Assembly: GCA_015143295.1 (NCBI GenBank)
Contig: CM026570.1
Coordinates: forward strand, 26,977,250-27,041,249
Origin: Tetracentron sinense
Taxonomy: Eukaryota; Streptophyta; Magnoliopsida; Trochodendrales; Trochodendraceae
Direction of reading: 5' to 3'
Length of the DNA stretch: 64,000 bases
In this document: piece by piece, positions 54,006-64,000 of the stretch
Layout: each line of letters begins with the position of its first letter
Numbering within the stretch: position 1 is the first letter of the stretch
Notes under the pieces: generated by a model
The model's database searches: none
Seen by the model: only the letters and a program-made list of their open reading frames with translations
What the model was told of the DNA's origin: nothing
Program-made: the position numbers and the translations under genes

Positions 54006-56290
54006 AAGATAAAAAAAACTGAATTTAATAGGGCATTTTAGGAAGATTAAGTGTTGGTTGACACAAGCTTATGTTGCTTTTATCATATGGTAAATATGGT
54101 AATAGATTTCCTAATTACCCCTGCTCAGAGACATAATTACCCCTGCTCAAAGACATATTTTTGATTGATCCGATTTGATCAAAGTTAATCTCTAATAATA
54201 ATTGAATAATCGGTAGCCACCAATTAAATAGGTTAATGAGTCAAGCTAGGCCTATTCGTGCTCGGCTTGGATTAACCCAACCTAGCTAAGAATTAGTTTT
54301 AGCTCACAAACAAGCTCAAAGATTGACTCAGCGGCTTGGTTTAAAATATGAAAAATGACTTGTGTTAAGGTTAAGAGAAGTGCTAGCCCAAGCCATAGAA
54401 TTTTTTTTTCCCAAACTCTCATAGTTGGTGCAACATATGGCATTTGTACCAGTTTACAGGTTTAAGGAAAAAAAAATTCAAAAGAGGCGTTGAAGATTTA
54501 TACCGGTTCTTTAGCTAATGAAAAAAAGTAGAGATACTAGTCGCTATTACCATGCGAGCTTGAAAAGTATGTGATTGGGGCTAGCATTTATCTAGGAATA
54601 ATAATGTCTGTTAATATATTATATATAAAATTAATTAAGTTGAATGAATTAATCACTTGCTTGTGTTCGGCTTGAAATATAAACAATTTTTGTGTATTGG
54701 CTCGGCTCGACAGCTAGTTAAAAAATCTGCTCAAGCTTGGCTTGTTTCAAGCTGAGTCCAGCTAGCTCAGCTCGACGAGTTTATCGGTTATTTATATAAT
54801 TGATTATTACATAATCGTCTATAATGGGTCAAAACGTTTTATAAGCGAGTAAATCAGTTTTAGTAATCCGAACTAAACAAGCCCCTTATATAACTATCTG
54901 ATTTTATATAGAACAACGATTATCTGCATAACTGAATACGTGTATAGATACCATATGTTTTATATTTGCAAAAACACCTCTTAATTAAAAGAATTTGAAG
55001 AAACTGCTTTTATTTAATAAATATCATTTTTTACCTATTAACTTACAAGATTTTTGTTTTTTTTTTATAGTAACTGTTTGCTGTAAAAACGGATTCATGT
55101 GCTAACTAATAAACAATGCCTCCAATAACAATAATATATAATCCAAACATGCCCTCTTCTTTTCTTTTCATAGGAGCACCCGTTTATCTAGAGGACAACG
55201 AGCCATCCAAACCCACACCCTCCAACCATACCCCACACCCCACTATGTCAGCATTTTCTGGGCCCACCAGTGTAAAATTTTCTAATATCCTAGGAGAAGC
55301 ATTAATCATAGTGGTTAATACTCTTTGCGCGTCCTCCTTAGTCTCACTGCCTCATATTTCCAACTCTAGGGAGTTAAACTATGTGGTAGGATGGAGTGCT
55401 ATGGGGTTGACTCCGGATCCACTCCAAAAAAACTTCTTGACTTCCATTTGGACATGACACTTACTATTTTTTTTTTTTTTCAAATTCAGGGTTAAAACTT
55501 CTTAACTACAACTGAAGAAAGGACACATGTTGAGTTTTGTAAAGAGGACTTAGCCAAGTCTATCTTTTGGCGAGAATACGAGGGAAGGTAAAAGAAAAGT
55601 AAGTTTTATTTTCTTGCACATTTCTTGCGTTTGGTGTGTAAGAGACATACTTTTATTTTCTTACACTTTTTCAATAGTGACAAATTTTTTTCCAAAAACT
55701 TTTTTCATCTTTTGAAGATTGTTTCTAAAGAAAATTCAAATTTATTATCTTTACCCTATTTTGTTTCTTTTTCCTTTCCTTTATTTTCTTTCTCATCCAC
55801 TTTCTTTTAAAACGAACACATCCTAACGGTATGAAAATGAAAATATTTTCTTACACACCGAATGCAAGAAAAGTGTAAGAAAATTCACTTTTTCGCCAAA
55901 CCAATATACCCCTAAGATTGGTTTTGGGTGCATGCTCCTTAGCATTGTCCCTCTAGAAAAATAAGAGCCCCTTTTTAACCCTGATTAAGAAATTTTAACT
56001 CTTAGAATTATGATTTTTAAAAACTTTTTAATAAAAAACAAGATTAAATTGTTGAACCGGCCTAAGTGAATCAATTGAATATGAACCCAACTCCTTTTGT
56101 TCAAGTTTAAAGCGGAATACAATTTCTTACTGAACCATGTGGTGAGGACTTGAGTTCTATTTGCTTTTTAAAGTTGGATAACCCATAGATTGGGGTTGCA
56201 ATGGGTTGAAAAGTAACTGACCCCTTGCGGTCAGTTCTTCATTTTTTCTTTAAAACCCTAAGAGTTACGATTGCCCATTCGCCCAAATCG
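54006..56290. other. Intergenic sequence upstream of the receptor kinase
   Basis: It includes GCTCGGCTTGG/AGCTAGCTCAGCTC-type repeat (54240-54780). A 114-codon frame at 55116-55457 is not assignable to any family I recognise and is probably chance. The tracts TTCTTACACTTTTTC and GTGTAAGAAAATTCACTTTT near 55660 and 55870 hint at a small inverted element. No gene is supported. Confidence 0.45.
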
Positions 56291-56685
56291 TTAATAAAAG
56301 AGGCTCATGCATGCGACAATAGACACCCAGACGAACAGCGATACAAGAGAGCCTTGGAATCCGGTCGGAATATGTCAGACTCCACGTTGGACTAATCTTG
56401 TGATTGTTTCACAGACTTTTCTTATGGCCATTTCTAAATGTAATAAAAAAAATTCTCCTTATATTTCTACTTCAATTCCAAAATTTTCTTTCCAATTCTA
56501 CAGTTCTGCCCATTTTCCAACTCTCTTTATCTCTCTATCTCTCTCTCTGGTGGCCACAGTTATTCTTAGCTATCTCCCAAAACAAGCCTTGTTGGCTCCA
56601 CTATTTCAAACTATCTTTTCTTTTCCCTGTTTAGTCATGGAAAATTAAGTTGCAGAGATAGACTGAGAGTGAGATAATAGAGAAG
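56291..56685 (+). promoter_or_regulatory. Promoter/5' leader region of the LRR receptor-like kinase
   Basis: A pyrimidine tract with CTCTCTATCTCTCTCTCTGG at about 56530-56549 precedes the start codon by 140 bases, as is common in plant leaders. Small frames here are not credible genes. The transcription start is not determined. Confidence 0.4.
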
Positions 56686-59600
56686 ATGGAGTTTTCTTTT
56701 CTCCTCCAACTGGTGCTGCTAACATGGGTTTTCATGGCTTCTTCCCGACTTTGCATGGGCAGCAGCGACGTCCCTCTTCAGCTCAACGACGATGTCTTGG
56801 GTCTTATAGTCTTCAAATCAGAACTTCATGACCCCTCCTCGTATCTCAATTCTTGGAGCGAAGATGATGACACCCCATGTTCTTGGAAATACATAAAATG
56901 TGATCCGGTCACTGGTCGGGTGTCCGACGTCTCACTTGACGGCTTGGGCTTATCGGGAAAGATCGGTAGGGGGCTCGAGAAGTTGGAAAGTTTGAAGGTA
57001 TTATCTCTATCGCATAACAATTTCAATGGTAGTATCAGTTCTGAGCTGCCGCTCATCGGTGGTCTTAGGACGCTAAATCTTAGTCATAACAGTCTTTCAG
57101 GGAGAATTCCAGTTGATCTTGGTAACATGACTTCAATCAGATTTCTAGACCTTTCAGAGAATTCACTCTCTGGACCCATCCCAGAAAATCTGTTTGAGAA
57201 TTTCTTCTCACTGCGATTCATTTCTTTGGCTTGTAATTTCCTTGAAGGACCAATTCCTAGCTCACTGTCTAGATGTGTCTCTCTGGGGGGTCTCAATCTG
57301 TCCAACAACCATCTCTCCGGAAACCCAGATTTTGCTAGTGGGATTTGGTCACTGATAAGGCTTAGGACCTTGGATCTTTCGCACAATGCGTTCTCAGGGC
57401 CTGTACCAGAAGGGATATTAGCTGTTCATAACTTGAAAGTGCTCCAATTACAGGGAAATCACTTCTCTGGACTGCTACCCGACGATTTGGGATTATGCCC
57501 GCACTTGAATCGTTTGGATTTCAGTGATAATATGTTCACCGGAACTCTTCCCGGTATGCTACAGATGCTTAATTTTGTGTCTTTTTTCAGTTTATCGAAG
57601 AACATGTTTACTGGTGATTTCCCTTGGTGGATTGGTAAAATGAGCAGTCTGGAATACTTGGACTTTTCAAGCAATGGGTTCACCGGAAACCTCCCGGTCT
57701 CGTTGGGTGATCTGAAATCACTGAATTATTTGAGTTTATCGGATAACAAAATGACGGGAGAGGTCCCTGTATCACTGGTTTCCTGTACAAGGCTGTCCCT
57801 AATCAGCTTGAGGGGAAACAGTTTCAATGGGAGCATACCCGGGGGTCTATTTGATTTGGGGTTGGAGGAAATCGATCTGTCATGGAATGGACTAAGTGGT
57901 TCAATCCCACCTGGTTCAAGCCGACTCTTCGAGTCTCTCCACAAATTGGATCTGTCAAGAAACAAGCTCACAGGAGGAATTCCTGCTGAAATGGGTCTTT
58001 TATCCAATTTGAGGTACTTGAATTTATCATGGAACAATCTCCAGTCCAGGTTTCCTCCGGAGCTCGGATATTTTCAGGAACTGACGGTGTTAGATCTCCG
58101 TAACAATGCCCTATACGGGTCAATCCCGGAGGATATATGCGATTCCAACTGTCTGGACATCCTACAATTGGACGGAAATTCCTTGACGGGCACAATTCCG
58201 GAAGAGATTGGGAACTGCTCATCTCTATACTTGCTGTAAGTCCACTGTGCAATGCTCTATGTTATACTTCCATTTGTGAAATACCAATTTTTCTCGTCTT
58301 CCTTGCAGGAGCTTATCGCACAACAGATTAATTGGTTTCATTCCTAAGGCCATTTCAAGACTAAAGAAACTCAAGATTCTGAACTTGGAGTTCAATGAAT
58401 TAAGCGGAGAAATACCGCAAGAGCTTGGCAGATTGGACAATCTTCTTGCAGTGAATATATCATACAACAGGCTCGTAGGTAGGCTTCCTTCCTCGGGTAT
58501 ATTTCAGAACCTAGATCAAAGTGCATTACAGGGAAATTTAGGGATATGTTCGCCCTTGTTGAAGGGACCGTGTAAGATGAATGTCCCAAAGCCATTAGTC
58601 CTCAACCCATATGCCTATAAAAACCCAATGAGTGGTGATAATATGGGATATAAATCCTCCAATTCTGCAAAACAACGGCACGGCAGATTCCTAAGTGTTT
58701 CTGCAATTGTTGCCATTTCTGCCGCTATTCTAATTGTTATTGGAGTTTTAGTGGTGAGCCTACTAAATGTTTCCACTCGGAGGAGGCTGGCCTTTGTGGA
58801 TACTGCCTTGGAAAGCATGTGTTCAAGCTCTTCAAGATCAGGGAGTCTTGCCACGGGGAAGCTGGTTCTGTTCGATTCAAGATCATCCCAAGATTGGATC
58901 CACAATCCCGAAGCTCTACTTAACAAGGCCTCTGAGATTGGAGGAGGAGTTTTTGGAACTGTATACAAGGCTTCCCTGGGAGGAGGAGGAAGGATAGTGG
59001 CTATTAAGAAGCTAGTAACACCCAACATAATCCAAAATCCGGAAGATTTTGATAGAGAAGTTCGAATCCTAGGAAAAGCGAGGCATCCGAATCTTATGAC
59101 AGTCAAAGGGTATTACTTGACTCCTCAATTGAAGCTTCTGATATCCGATTACACTCCGAACGGGAGCTTAAACTCCAAACTTCATGGAAGGTCCACATCC
59201 ACCCCATCTCTTTCTTGGGCGAACCGATTCAAGATTGCACTAGGAACAGCAAAGGGACTTGCCCACCTACACCAGTCTTTCCGTCCACCGATCATACACT
59301 ACAACCTAAAACCGAGCAACATCTTGCTTGACGAGAATTACAACCCGAAGATATCAGATTTTGGACTGGCAAGGCTTCTAACAAAGCTCGACAAGCATGT
59401 AATAAGTAGCAGATTTCAGAGTGCACTAGGCTATGTTGCACCAGAATTAGCATGCCAGAGCCTAAGGGTTAACGAGAAATGTGATATATATGGATTTGGG
59501 GTGATGATCCTGGAGCTTGTGACGGGGAGAAGGCCGGTGGAGTACGGAGAAGACGATGTAGTTATACTAAGTGAACATGTGAGGGTGTTACTTGAACAAG

Positions 59601-59785
59601 GGAATGTGTTGGACTGTGTGGATCCTAGCATGAGGGAGTATCCTGAGGATGAGGTCTTGCCAGTTCTGAAGCTGGGTCTGGTTTGTACGTCTCAAATACC
59701 GTCGAGCAGGCCATCCATGCCCGAAGTAGTGCAGATACTACAAGTTATTAAGACCCCAGTTCCACAGAGGATGGAAGTATTCTAA
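56686..59785 (+). CDS. LRR receptor-like kinase, probable pseudokinase (At3g28040-like), 1008 residues
   Basis: Two exons, 56686-58235 and 58309-59785, are joined by a 73-base GT-AG intron (TTGCT|GTAAGT ... TTGCAG|GAGCTT) that splits a Leu codon inside an LRR, as in many LRR-RLKs. A signal peptide (residues 1-25) is followed by an LRRNT cap with CSWKYIKC. Then come about twenty LRRs of the LSGxIP type to about residue 580, a transmembrane helix at about 645-670 followed by TRRR, and a kinase domain at about 720-1000. The glycine loop IGGGVFGTVY (727-736), Lys 750 in VAIKK and DFG (867-869) are present. The catalytic-loop HRD is HYN (847-849), so the proton-accepting Asp is replaced by Asn. 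The Arabidopsis homologue is annotated as probably inactive for this reason. It should act at the plasma membrane as a ligand-binding co-receptor or scaffold. The length is close to the family's. Start: the first ATG of the open frame, directly at the signal peptide. Confidence 0.93.
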
Positions 59786-60430
59786 GAACAAATATCAGTT
59801 GAAGAAACCATTTCTTGTGACTTTTTTTTTTTTTGACTTGCTAGTTGGTTCTTTGTTGATGATAAATGCACCTTTGATTCTTCTGTTTTTGCTACGGATA
59901 TTGTATCCATATTATTCATGTGGTGGTCCATGCTGGGCTTGGCCTAATCTAGTTCAGGCTAAGCCCAGCCTCTCAACAACAGGTCTGAACTCTGAACCCA
60001 GTTCGGACCACTGGGGCCTGAAGCTAGCCCAATCATTCTTTTTCTCGTTTGGGCTCAGCCCGAATTGAGTCCAAAGTTAGTAAGCCCAAATTAAGCTCAT
60101 GTACAAAACTAAACCAAAGTTGAGACTGAACCAACCCCCCTTTAACGGACTTAACTGGCAAGCCTCGGGCCTTTCTGGCCCAGCCCGAGTGTAGCCTTTG
60201 CAAAGACAAATGACTGATCCAACACATTTTCAGAGAATGTCATACTGTCCGTAAATTAGTCAGCTAAGAAGTGTTTTGTTGAAGTCTTTCTTGGAGATAG
60301 TTCAATTTTTTACTCCGGTTCATTCCTATAAGCTTGCACTATTTGGCGAAAGACAGTGGCATCTAACATGAACACAACACTCTTTGGTATATACTTACAT
60401 GATTTTCAGTGAAAGACTGAGACCACCTTA
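59786..60430. other. 3' flank of the receptor kinase, with AGCCC-type repeat
   Basis: The first 140 bases probably contain the 3'-UTR. From 59925 to 60190, GGGCTTGGCC, GGCTAAGCCCAGCC and GGGCTCAGCCCGAA tracts recall the repeat at 24.4-25.1 kb. No gene is supported. Confidence 0.45.
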
Positions 60431-60439
60431 TAATAAACT

Positions 60440-60950
60440 ATCAGTCTTGTTTGGTTGATGGTTCTGTCTAGATCGGAACAAGTTTGCTCTGTAAACTGTT
60501 TGGTTTATCACAATCTGTTCTCGATCTGTTTAGTAACAAGAGTATTCTAGTTCAAATTTTTACTGTTTGGTTATATACAAATCTTGTTCTTTTTAAAGAT
60601 TGTCAGATCGTAATATTCTTTTGAACTCTAAAGTCATAGATTTTACATTGTCCCAGTTCTTGAATATTTGATAAAGTCAGTTCCATACTTGTTTGTTTGG
60701 AAAAAAAAACTCATCTCTGATCCCTTTAGACTATTTGGAAACAATTTTCTTACTATCAGAGTAATTTCAATCCGCCTGACCCATTTGGTTATCTCTGACT
60801 TTTTGGTTACAGACTTATATTAGTTTGATTAAAATAGTTTTCGGTTGCTGTTTGGTTACATGTATACCCTTAATCTGTTGGGTCTCCTCAGATCCATTTG
60901 GATGCAAAGTTGTCCTTAATCCAATTAACTTCTCCAATGTTTGGTGATAT
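60440..60950 (+). repeat. Degenerate repeats of CTGTTTGGTTATA
   Basis: About nine occurrences of (T/C)TGTTTGGTT or CATTTGGTTA are spread at 30-120-base spacing (for example 60496, 60563, 60784, 60846, 60938). Each is followed by variable AT-rich sequence containing CTGATC/GATCTGTT tracts. It looks like an ancient tandem repeat or a self-similar non-autonomous element. Confidence 0.45.
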
Positions 60951-61299
60951 AAATTAGTTTGCACTGCCATGTTCTAATTCGAATTTGGAATGAAAATGCT
61001 CTCTCTAAACGGATATTTCCCATATCCTTGGTATTTCGATAGAGGTGGACTCTAATTAGGTCAGAGATTTAGGTCAGAGACATACGACCGGACTACCAGT
61101 GGTTTGATTAACAGGTCATTGCGGGCTTCCCTTTGATCAACGGTCCTAATGGTATATCAAACCAAGCAGTCATCGACGGTTCTTTTAGATTGGATTAGAT
61201 CATACAAAGGACCGCCATCGGGTCTTCTTCTTCCTTGCTCTATATCATCTTTTTTATCATGGGATTTTGAGTTGTCACATATTCTAATTATGAGGAAAA

Positions 61300-61680
61300 A
61301 TAGAAACCCTAACATAATAGATAAGGCATAGAAGAGGTTTATGATTAAAGGATTCTAAGTAAGAGATTAAATTAAATCGAGGGAAGGTATTAGGCACCCT
61401 TTATATTTGCTAAAGGCATTTAACTACTCCTCAAATCTGACTATAAACCTTTTATAGAAATTATAATTTAAAAATCATGAAAAAATATTAATTGAAAAGA
61501 AACATGCATTCTAGAATTAAATAAGATTAAACTAACAAGCATAAAAAATAAATTAATTGAATACTAACCTAAAGTTTCTATCTAGGATAGCTAAACTCGA
61601 TCAGGATTGCCTATGTGCCCCATGCACATGGAATCAAGTTTAGCTAAATCGAGGGAAGGTACAATTTATTTAATTGTACT
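61300..61680 (-). mobile_element. Diverged LTR fragment related to the 49.9-kb solo LTR
   Basis: On the minus strand the order is AACTTGATTCC, CATAGGCAATCCTGATCGAG, GGATAG, then AGGGTGCCTAATACCTTCCC. The solo LTR has the same order at 51731-51975 (GGCTTGATTCC, GTAGGCAACCCTGATCGGG, AGGATAG, GGGTGCCTAACACCTTCCC). Termini were not found. Confidence 0.65.
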
Positions 61681-61925
61681 AATTCTAATTAAGTATTTTA
61701 AAATAAATTATTAATTATCTAAAGTCTTTTTCTAAAAACCATTAAACACTAATTAATTAAATCTTCAATAAGATTTACGAAAATAAGTACACAAAATAAC
61801 CGTTTAATTTTTTTTTAAATTTTATGAATTAAATGGAACCTTAAATAATTGTACTAATTCTAATTAAGTTTTTTAAAATAATTTTATTAATAATCTAAAG
61901 TATTTTTTCAAATTTGTTTTTTTTA
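61681..61925. other. AT-rich repeat, nothing coding
   Basis: ACTAATTCTAATTAAG and TTTTAAAATAA tracts occur twice (about 61678 and 61853), an AT-rich duplication of about 175 bp. Confidence 0.5.
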
Positions 61926-62465
61926 AAAGAAAAGCCTCCTAGTGGGGGAGGGGGATTAGGCAAGACCCATTACGGTTTTATTAATGACAGGAGAAGCAAA
62001 TAACAAGGCAGAGGCGGGGGGACATAAACCTTACTCATCCTAGACTGCCAACCAAACCAAAAAATCCACCTAAACGACTTTAACACCTAATATTGAATAA
62101 AGAATATTTGTCCATTCGAATCATGCCTTTGACAATCCGAGGTAACTTCGAGATGCTTGAGAAGATTTTGCTGTCAAGGGAAGAGCAAGTTTCTTTGGAA
62201 AGAAAGTCAGCAATCTGGTTATTCTCCCAACAAACATGTTGAAAAACGATATTGCATTTATTCTTCAGTCTCTTAATATCTTTTCACCAATACCAAGTTT
62301 ATCAAGGGGGGTCGATATTATTATTAATGACATCAATAATAATTTTGGAATCACTTTCGATTAATATATTAGTCATACCAAGCCTGTCACACCAATTACA
62401 CTCTTCTGTAATAGCTCTGATTTTAGTTAATATTGATCTCATAGTAGCTATAGAACGCAAGAATC
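61925..62465 (-). mobile_element. LINE 3' relic with RNase H domain and C-terminal tail
   Basis: On the minus strand the frame reads IRAITEECNWCDRLGMTNIL, then IESDSK with the catalytic Asp, then IIIDVINNN. Further on, after damage, it reads HVCWENNQIADFLSKETC, the conserved end of plant LINE RNase H domains. The far end (about 61930-61980, in the opposite reading the 3' UTR) is G/C-rich. Frames are broken, and the rest of the LINE is absent. Confidence 0.65.
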
Positions 62466-62571
62466 AAATCCCTATAGTATTTTTTCTAAAAATTAGTAAA
62501 CATAAATTAATTAAATCTTCAATAAATAAATTATTATGTGTAATGCATATGCACGTTTACTAATATATATA

Positions 62572-62815
62572 TACTAGCGGGTGGCACGTGCAATGCACGT
62601 GAGAGCGAGGGGAAGGAGTTAACCACAGTTAATAAGAGTTAAAAGGGACACATGTTAACATACGGGTGCGATTGAACTCAGTAGTGGCACGTGCGATGCA
62701 TGTGAGAGCTAGGGGAAGGAGTTAACCACAGTTAATAAAAGTTAAAAGGGACACGTGTTAACTAGTGGGTGCGATTGAACTCTCCCCGAGTTCAATCACG
62801 ATTAGCTGTGATTCT
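62572..62815. mobile_element. Two partial MITE units with a CACGTGCA palindrome
   Basis: Two direct copies of GTGGCACGTGCAATGCACGT...GAGTTAACCACAGTTAATA...GGGACACGTGTTAAC...GGGTGCGATTGAACTC lie about 105 bp apart. The second copy continues into GAGTTCAATCACGATTAGC, the terminal part of the 37-39 kb MITE family. The first copy contains the 17-base palindrome CACGTGCAATGCACGTG. Confidence 0.6.
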
Positions 62816-63059
62816 AAATAGATAGATGAACAAGGATTAATTTGGGAATTAAAGTAAAACATTAAATCAAAGGCAAGGGGTAGTTTGAGAATTAAAGTAA
62901 AACATTAAATCAACGTTTAGTTTTTATATAAAGGTAGTTTGAGAATTTTGGAAAAATCATCTACGCATACTTTTCACATTATAATAATAAAGATAAAGAT
63001 ATATATTAAAATAAACTCGTATCAAGGCGAATCTCTTCGTACACACATAATATAAAAAA

Positions 63060-63330
63060 TATGATCAGTCCTAACAAGTGTTTCTAGACCGTCATGTGCT
63101 TGTGAGACTTGGGTCAAATCCCTCTGTCTTGCCTCATAACCTTGTGTGCAGCGAGTACATGGTCATGTGCACACCATGGGCTTGTCTTAGGTTGTTTGTC
63201 TCCTTTGAAGAGGTGTGACTCGAATTGGAGTCTTGGTGAGGCCCTTGAGCTCCCACCATGAGTGCTAACCCTCTTAACCCCTGACGTAGCTAGATAAATG
63301 ATTAGAGCCTACCCAAAAAAAAAGTACATG
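63060..63330 (+). mobile_element. SINE-like retroposon
   Basis: GACTTGGGTCAAATCCC resembles a pol III B box. The 3' end is CTACCC followed by nine A residues. About 200 bp of non-coding body lies between. The A box and target duplication are not certain. Confidence 0.4.
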
Positions 63331-63357
63331 GTTATGTTGCACAAAAATAAAAAAAAA

Positions 63358-64000
63358 GGTAAATTACACTCACCTCCTTGAGGTTTGGTAAAATTTCATA
63401 AACCTCTCATCTTGTTTTTAAAATTATACTAACCTTCCCTGTCGAGCTCATCATATTAACTATGTTAACTATTTTCCAATTTTACCCTTATTACTTAGAT
63501 GAAACACGTAAGCTTAGTTTGAAAGCTCAACAGAAAAAAATATAAACGTCTCAAGCCGCCATGTGTCCCTTTTAACACCCACTAACTATGATTAAGATTC
63601 ACTCGCCCTTAGGGTTTATCCATCTAACATTAGTTTTTAGAGAAAAAAATAACATTCGGTTGATTATGCTTAACCACAACTAAAGGGGGCTCTATAAGTC
63701 GCCATGTGTCCCTTTTAACACCCACTAACTGTGATTAAGATTCACTTACCCCTAGGATTCATCAACCTCACCTTGGTTTTAAGAAAAACAAATAAAAATA
63801 TTAATCTTAGGTTAATTATGTTTAACCACAGTTAAAAGAATCTCTATAAGCCGTCACTTATCATTTTTAACACCCATTAACTATGGTTAAGATTCATTCA
63901 CCCTTAAGGTTCACCCATCTAACATTTGTTTTTAGAATGAAAAAAAAAACTTAGGTCAATTATGCTTAACCACAATTAAATGAGGCTCTACTGTAGGCCA
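63358..64000. mobile_element. Start of a foldback-type element with ~146-bp tandem units, cut by the window end
   Basis: At least three direct units of about 145-150 bp (CGCCATGTGTCCCTTTTAAC at 63557 and 63701; a diverged copy near 63850) carry the same core as the interior of the 42.8-44.1 kb foldback. The leading segment (63358-63480) recalls that element's outer arm. If so, the inverted half lies beyond the window. Confidence 0.6.

Noticed and set aside
55116-55457. 114-codon plus-strand frame upstream of the receptor kinase
   Set aside because: The sequence has no known motif and contains proline/serine stretches of low information. No supporting exon structure.
56307-56648. 113-codon frame just upstream of the receptor kinase
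   Set aside because: It spans the CT-rich leader and ends 40 bases before the true ATG. The hydrophobic segment comes from the pyrimidine tract.

Overview
This window looks like nuclear DNA of a flowering plant, probably a dicot or another non-grass lineage. It is AT-rich, its genes have spliced plant-type exons, and most of the sequence is transposon debris. Only two genes look functional. The first is a nine-coding-exon WD40-repeat protein (1235-16364, +). The second is a leucine-rich-repeat receptor-like kinase with a pseudokinase signature (56686-59785, +). I could not name the species. No tRNA, rRNA or CRISPR was recognised.

Region by region. 1-16.7 kb holds the WD40 gene. Its fifth coding intron is about 8.3 kb and carries LINE relics in both orientations and a long near-perfect hairpin; a second hairpin and a LINE RNase H relic lie in intron 3. 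16.7-27.8 kb is an intergenic graveyard: interleaved inverted repeats, an old LTR split by a younger solo LTR with perfect 5-bp target duplication ACCAA (19366-21745), a 171-bp Tourist-like MITE, and a duplicated repeat. 27851-36848 is one complete 9-kb Mutator-like element (MULE) with about 80-bp terminal inverted repeats and a perfect 9-bp target duplication TTAAAAATA. It carries two convergent decayed genes: a DUF1985/Ulp1-type cysteine protease (+) and a MuDR-type transposase (-). 37-48 kb is dominated by foldback/MITE families, including a 1.3-kb foldback with a near-perfect 9-bp duplication and a 2.65-kb giant inverted repeat. 49894-52150 is a second solo LTR with target duplication ACATG. 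52-56 kb is AT-rich repeat. 56.7-59.8 kb is the receptor kinase. 60-64 kb returns to repeats: an LTR remnant, a LINE RNase H tail, SINE-like sequence and tandem MITE units running off the window.

The most unusual structure is inside the MULE. Three arrays of a short motif of the form ATTTTCGG(T/C)ATTT occupy the presumed 5'-UTR intron of the protease gene, the presumed 5'-UTR intron of the transposase gene (inverted, so the motif is on the sense strand of both genes), and the space between the two gene 3' ends. The two introns are almost the same length (about 799 and 795 nt). The two genes have otherwise lost function mainly through in-frame nonsense codons. Most of these can be explained by C-to-T or G-to-A transitions, as expected for a methylated element that has decayed recently.

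All coordinates, splice sites and repeat boundaries were read by eye. No search, alignment program or expression data was used.
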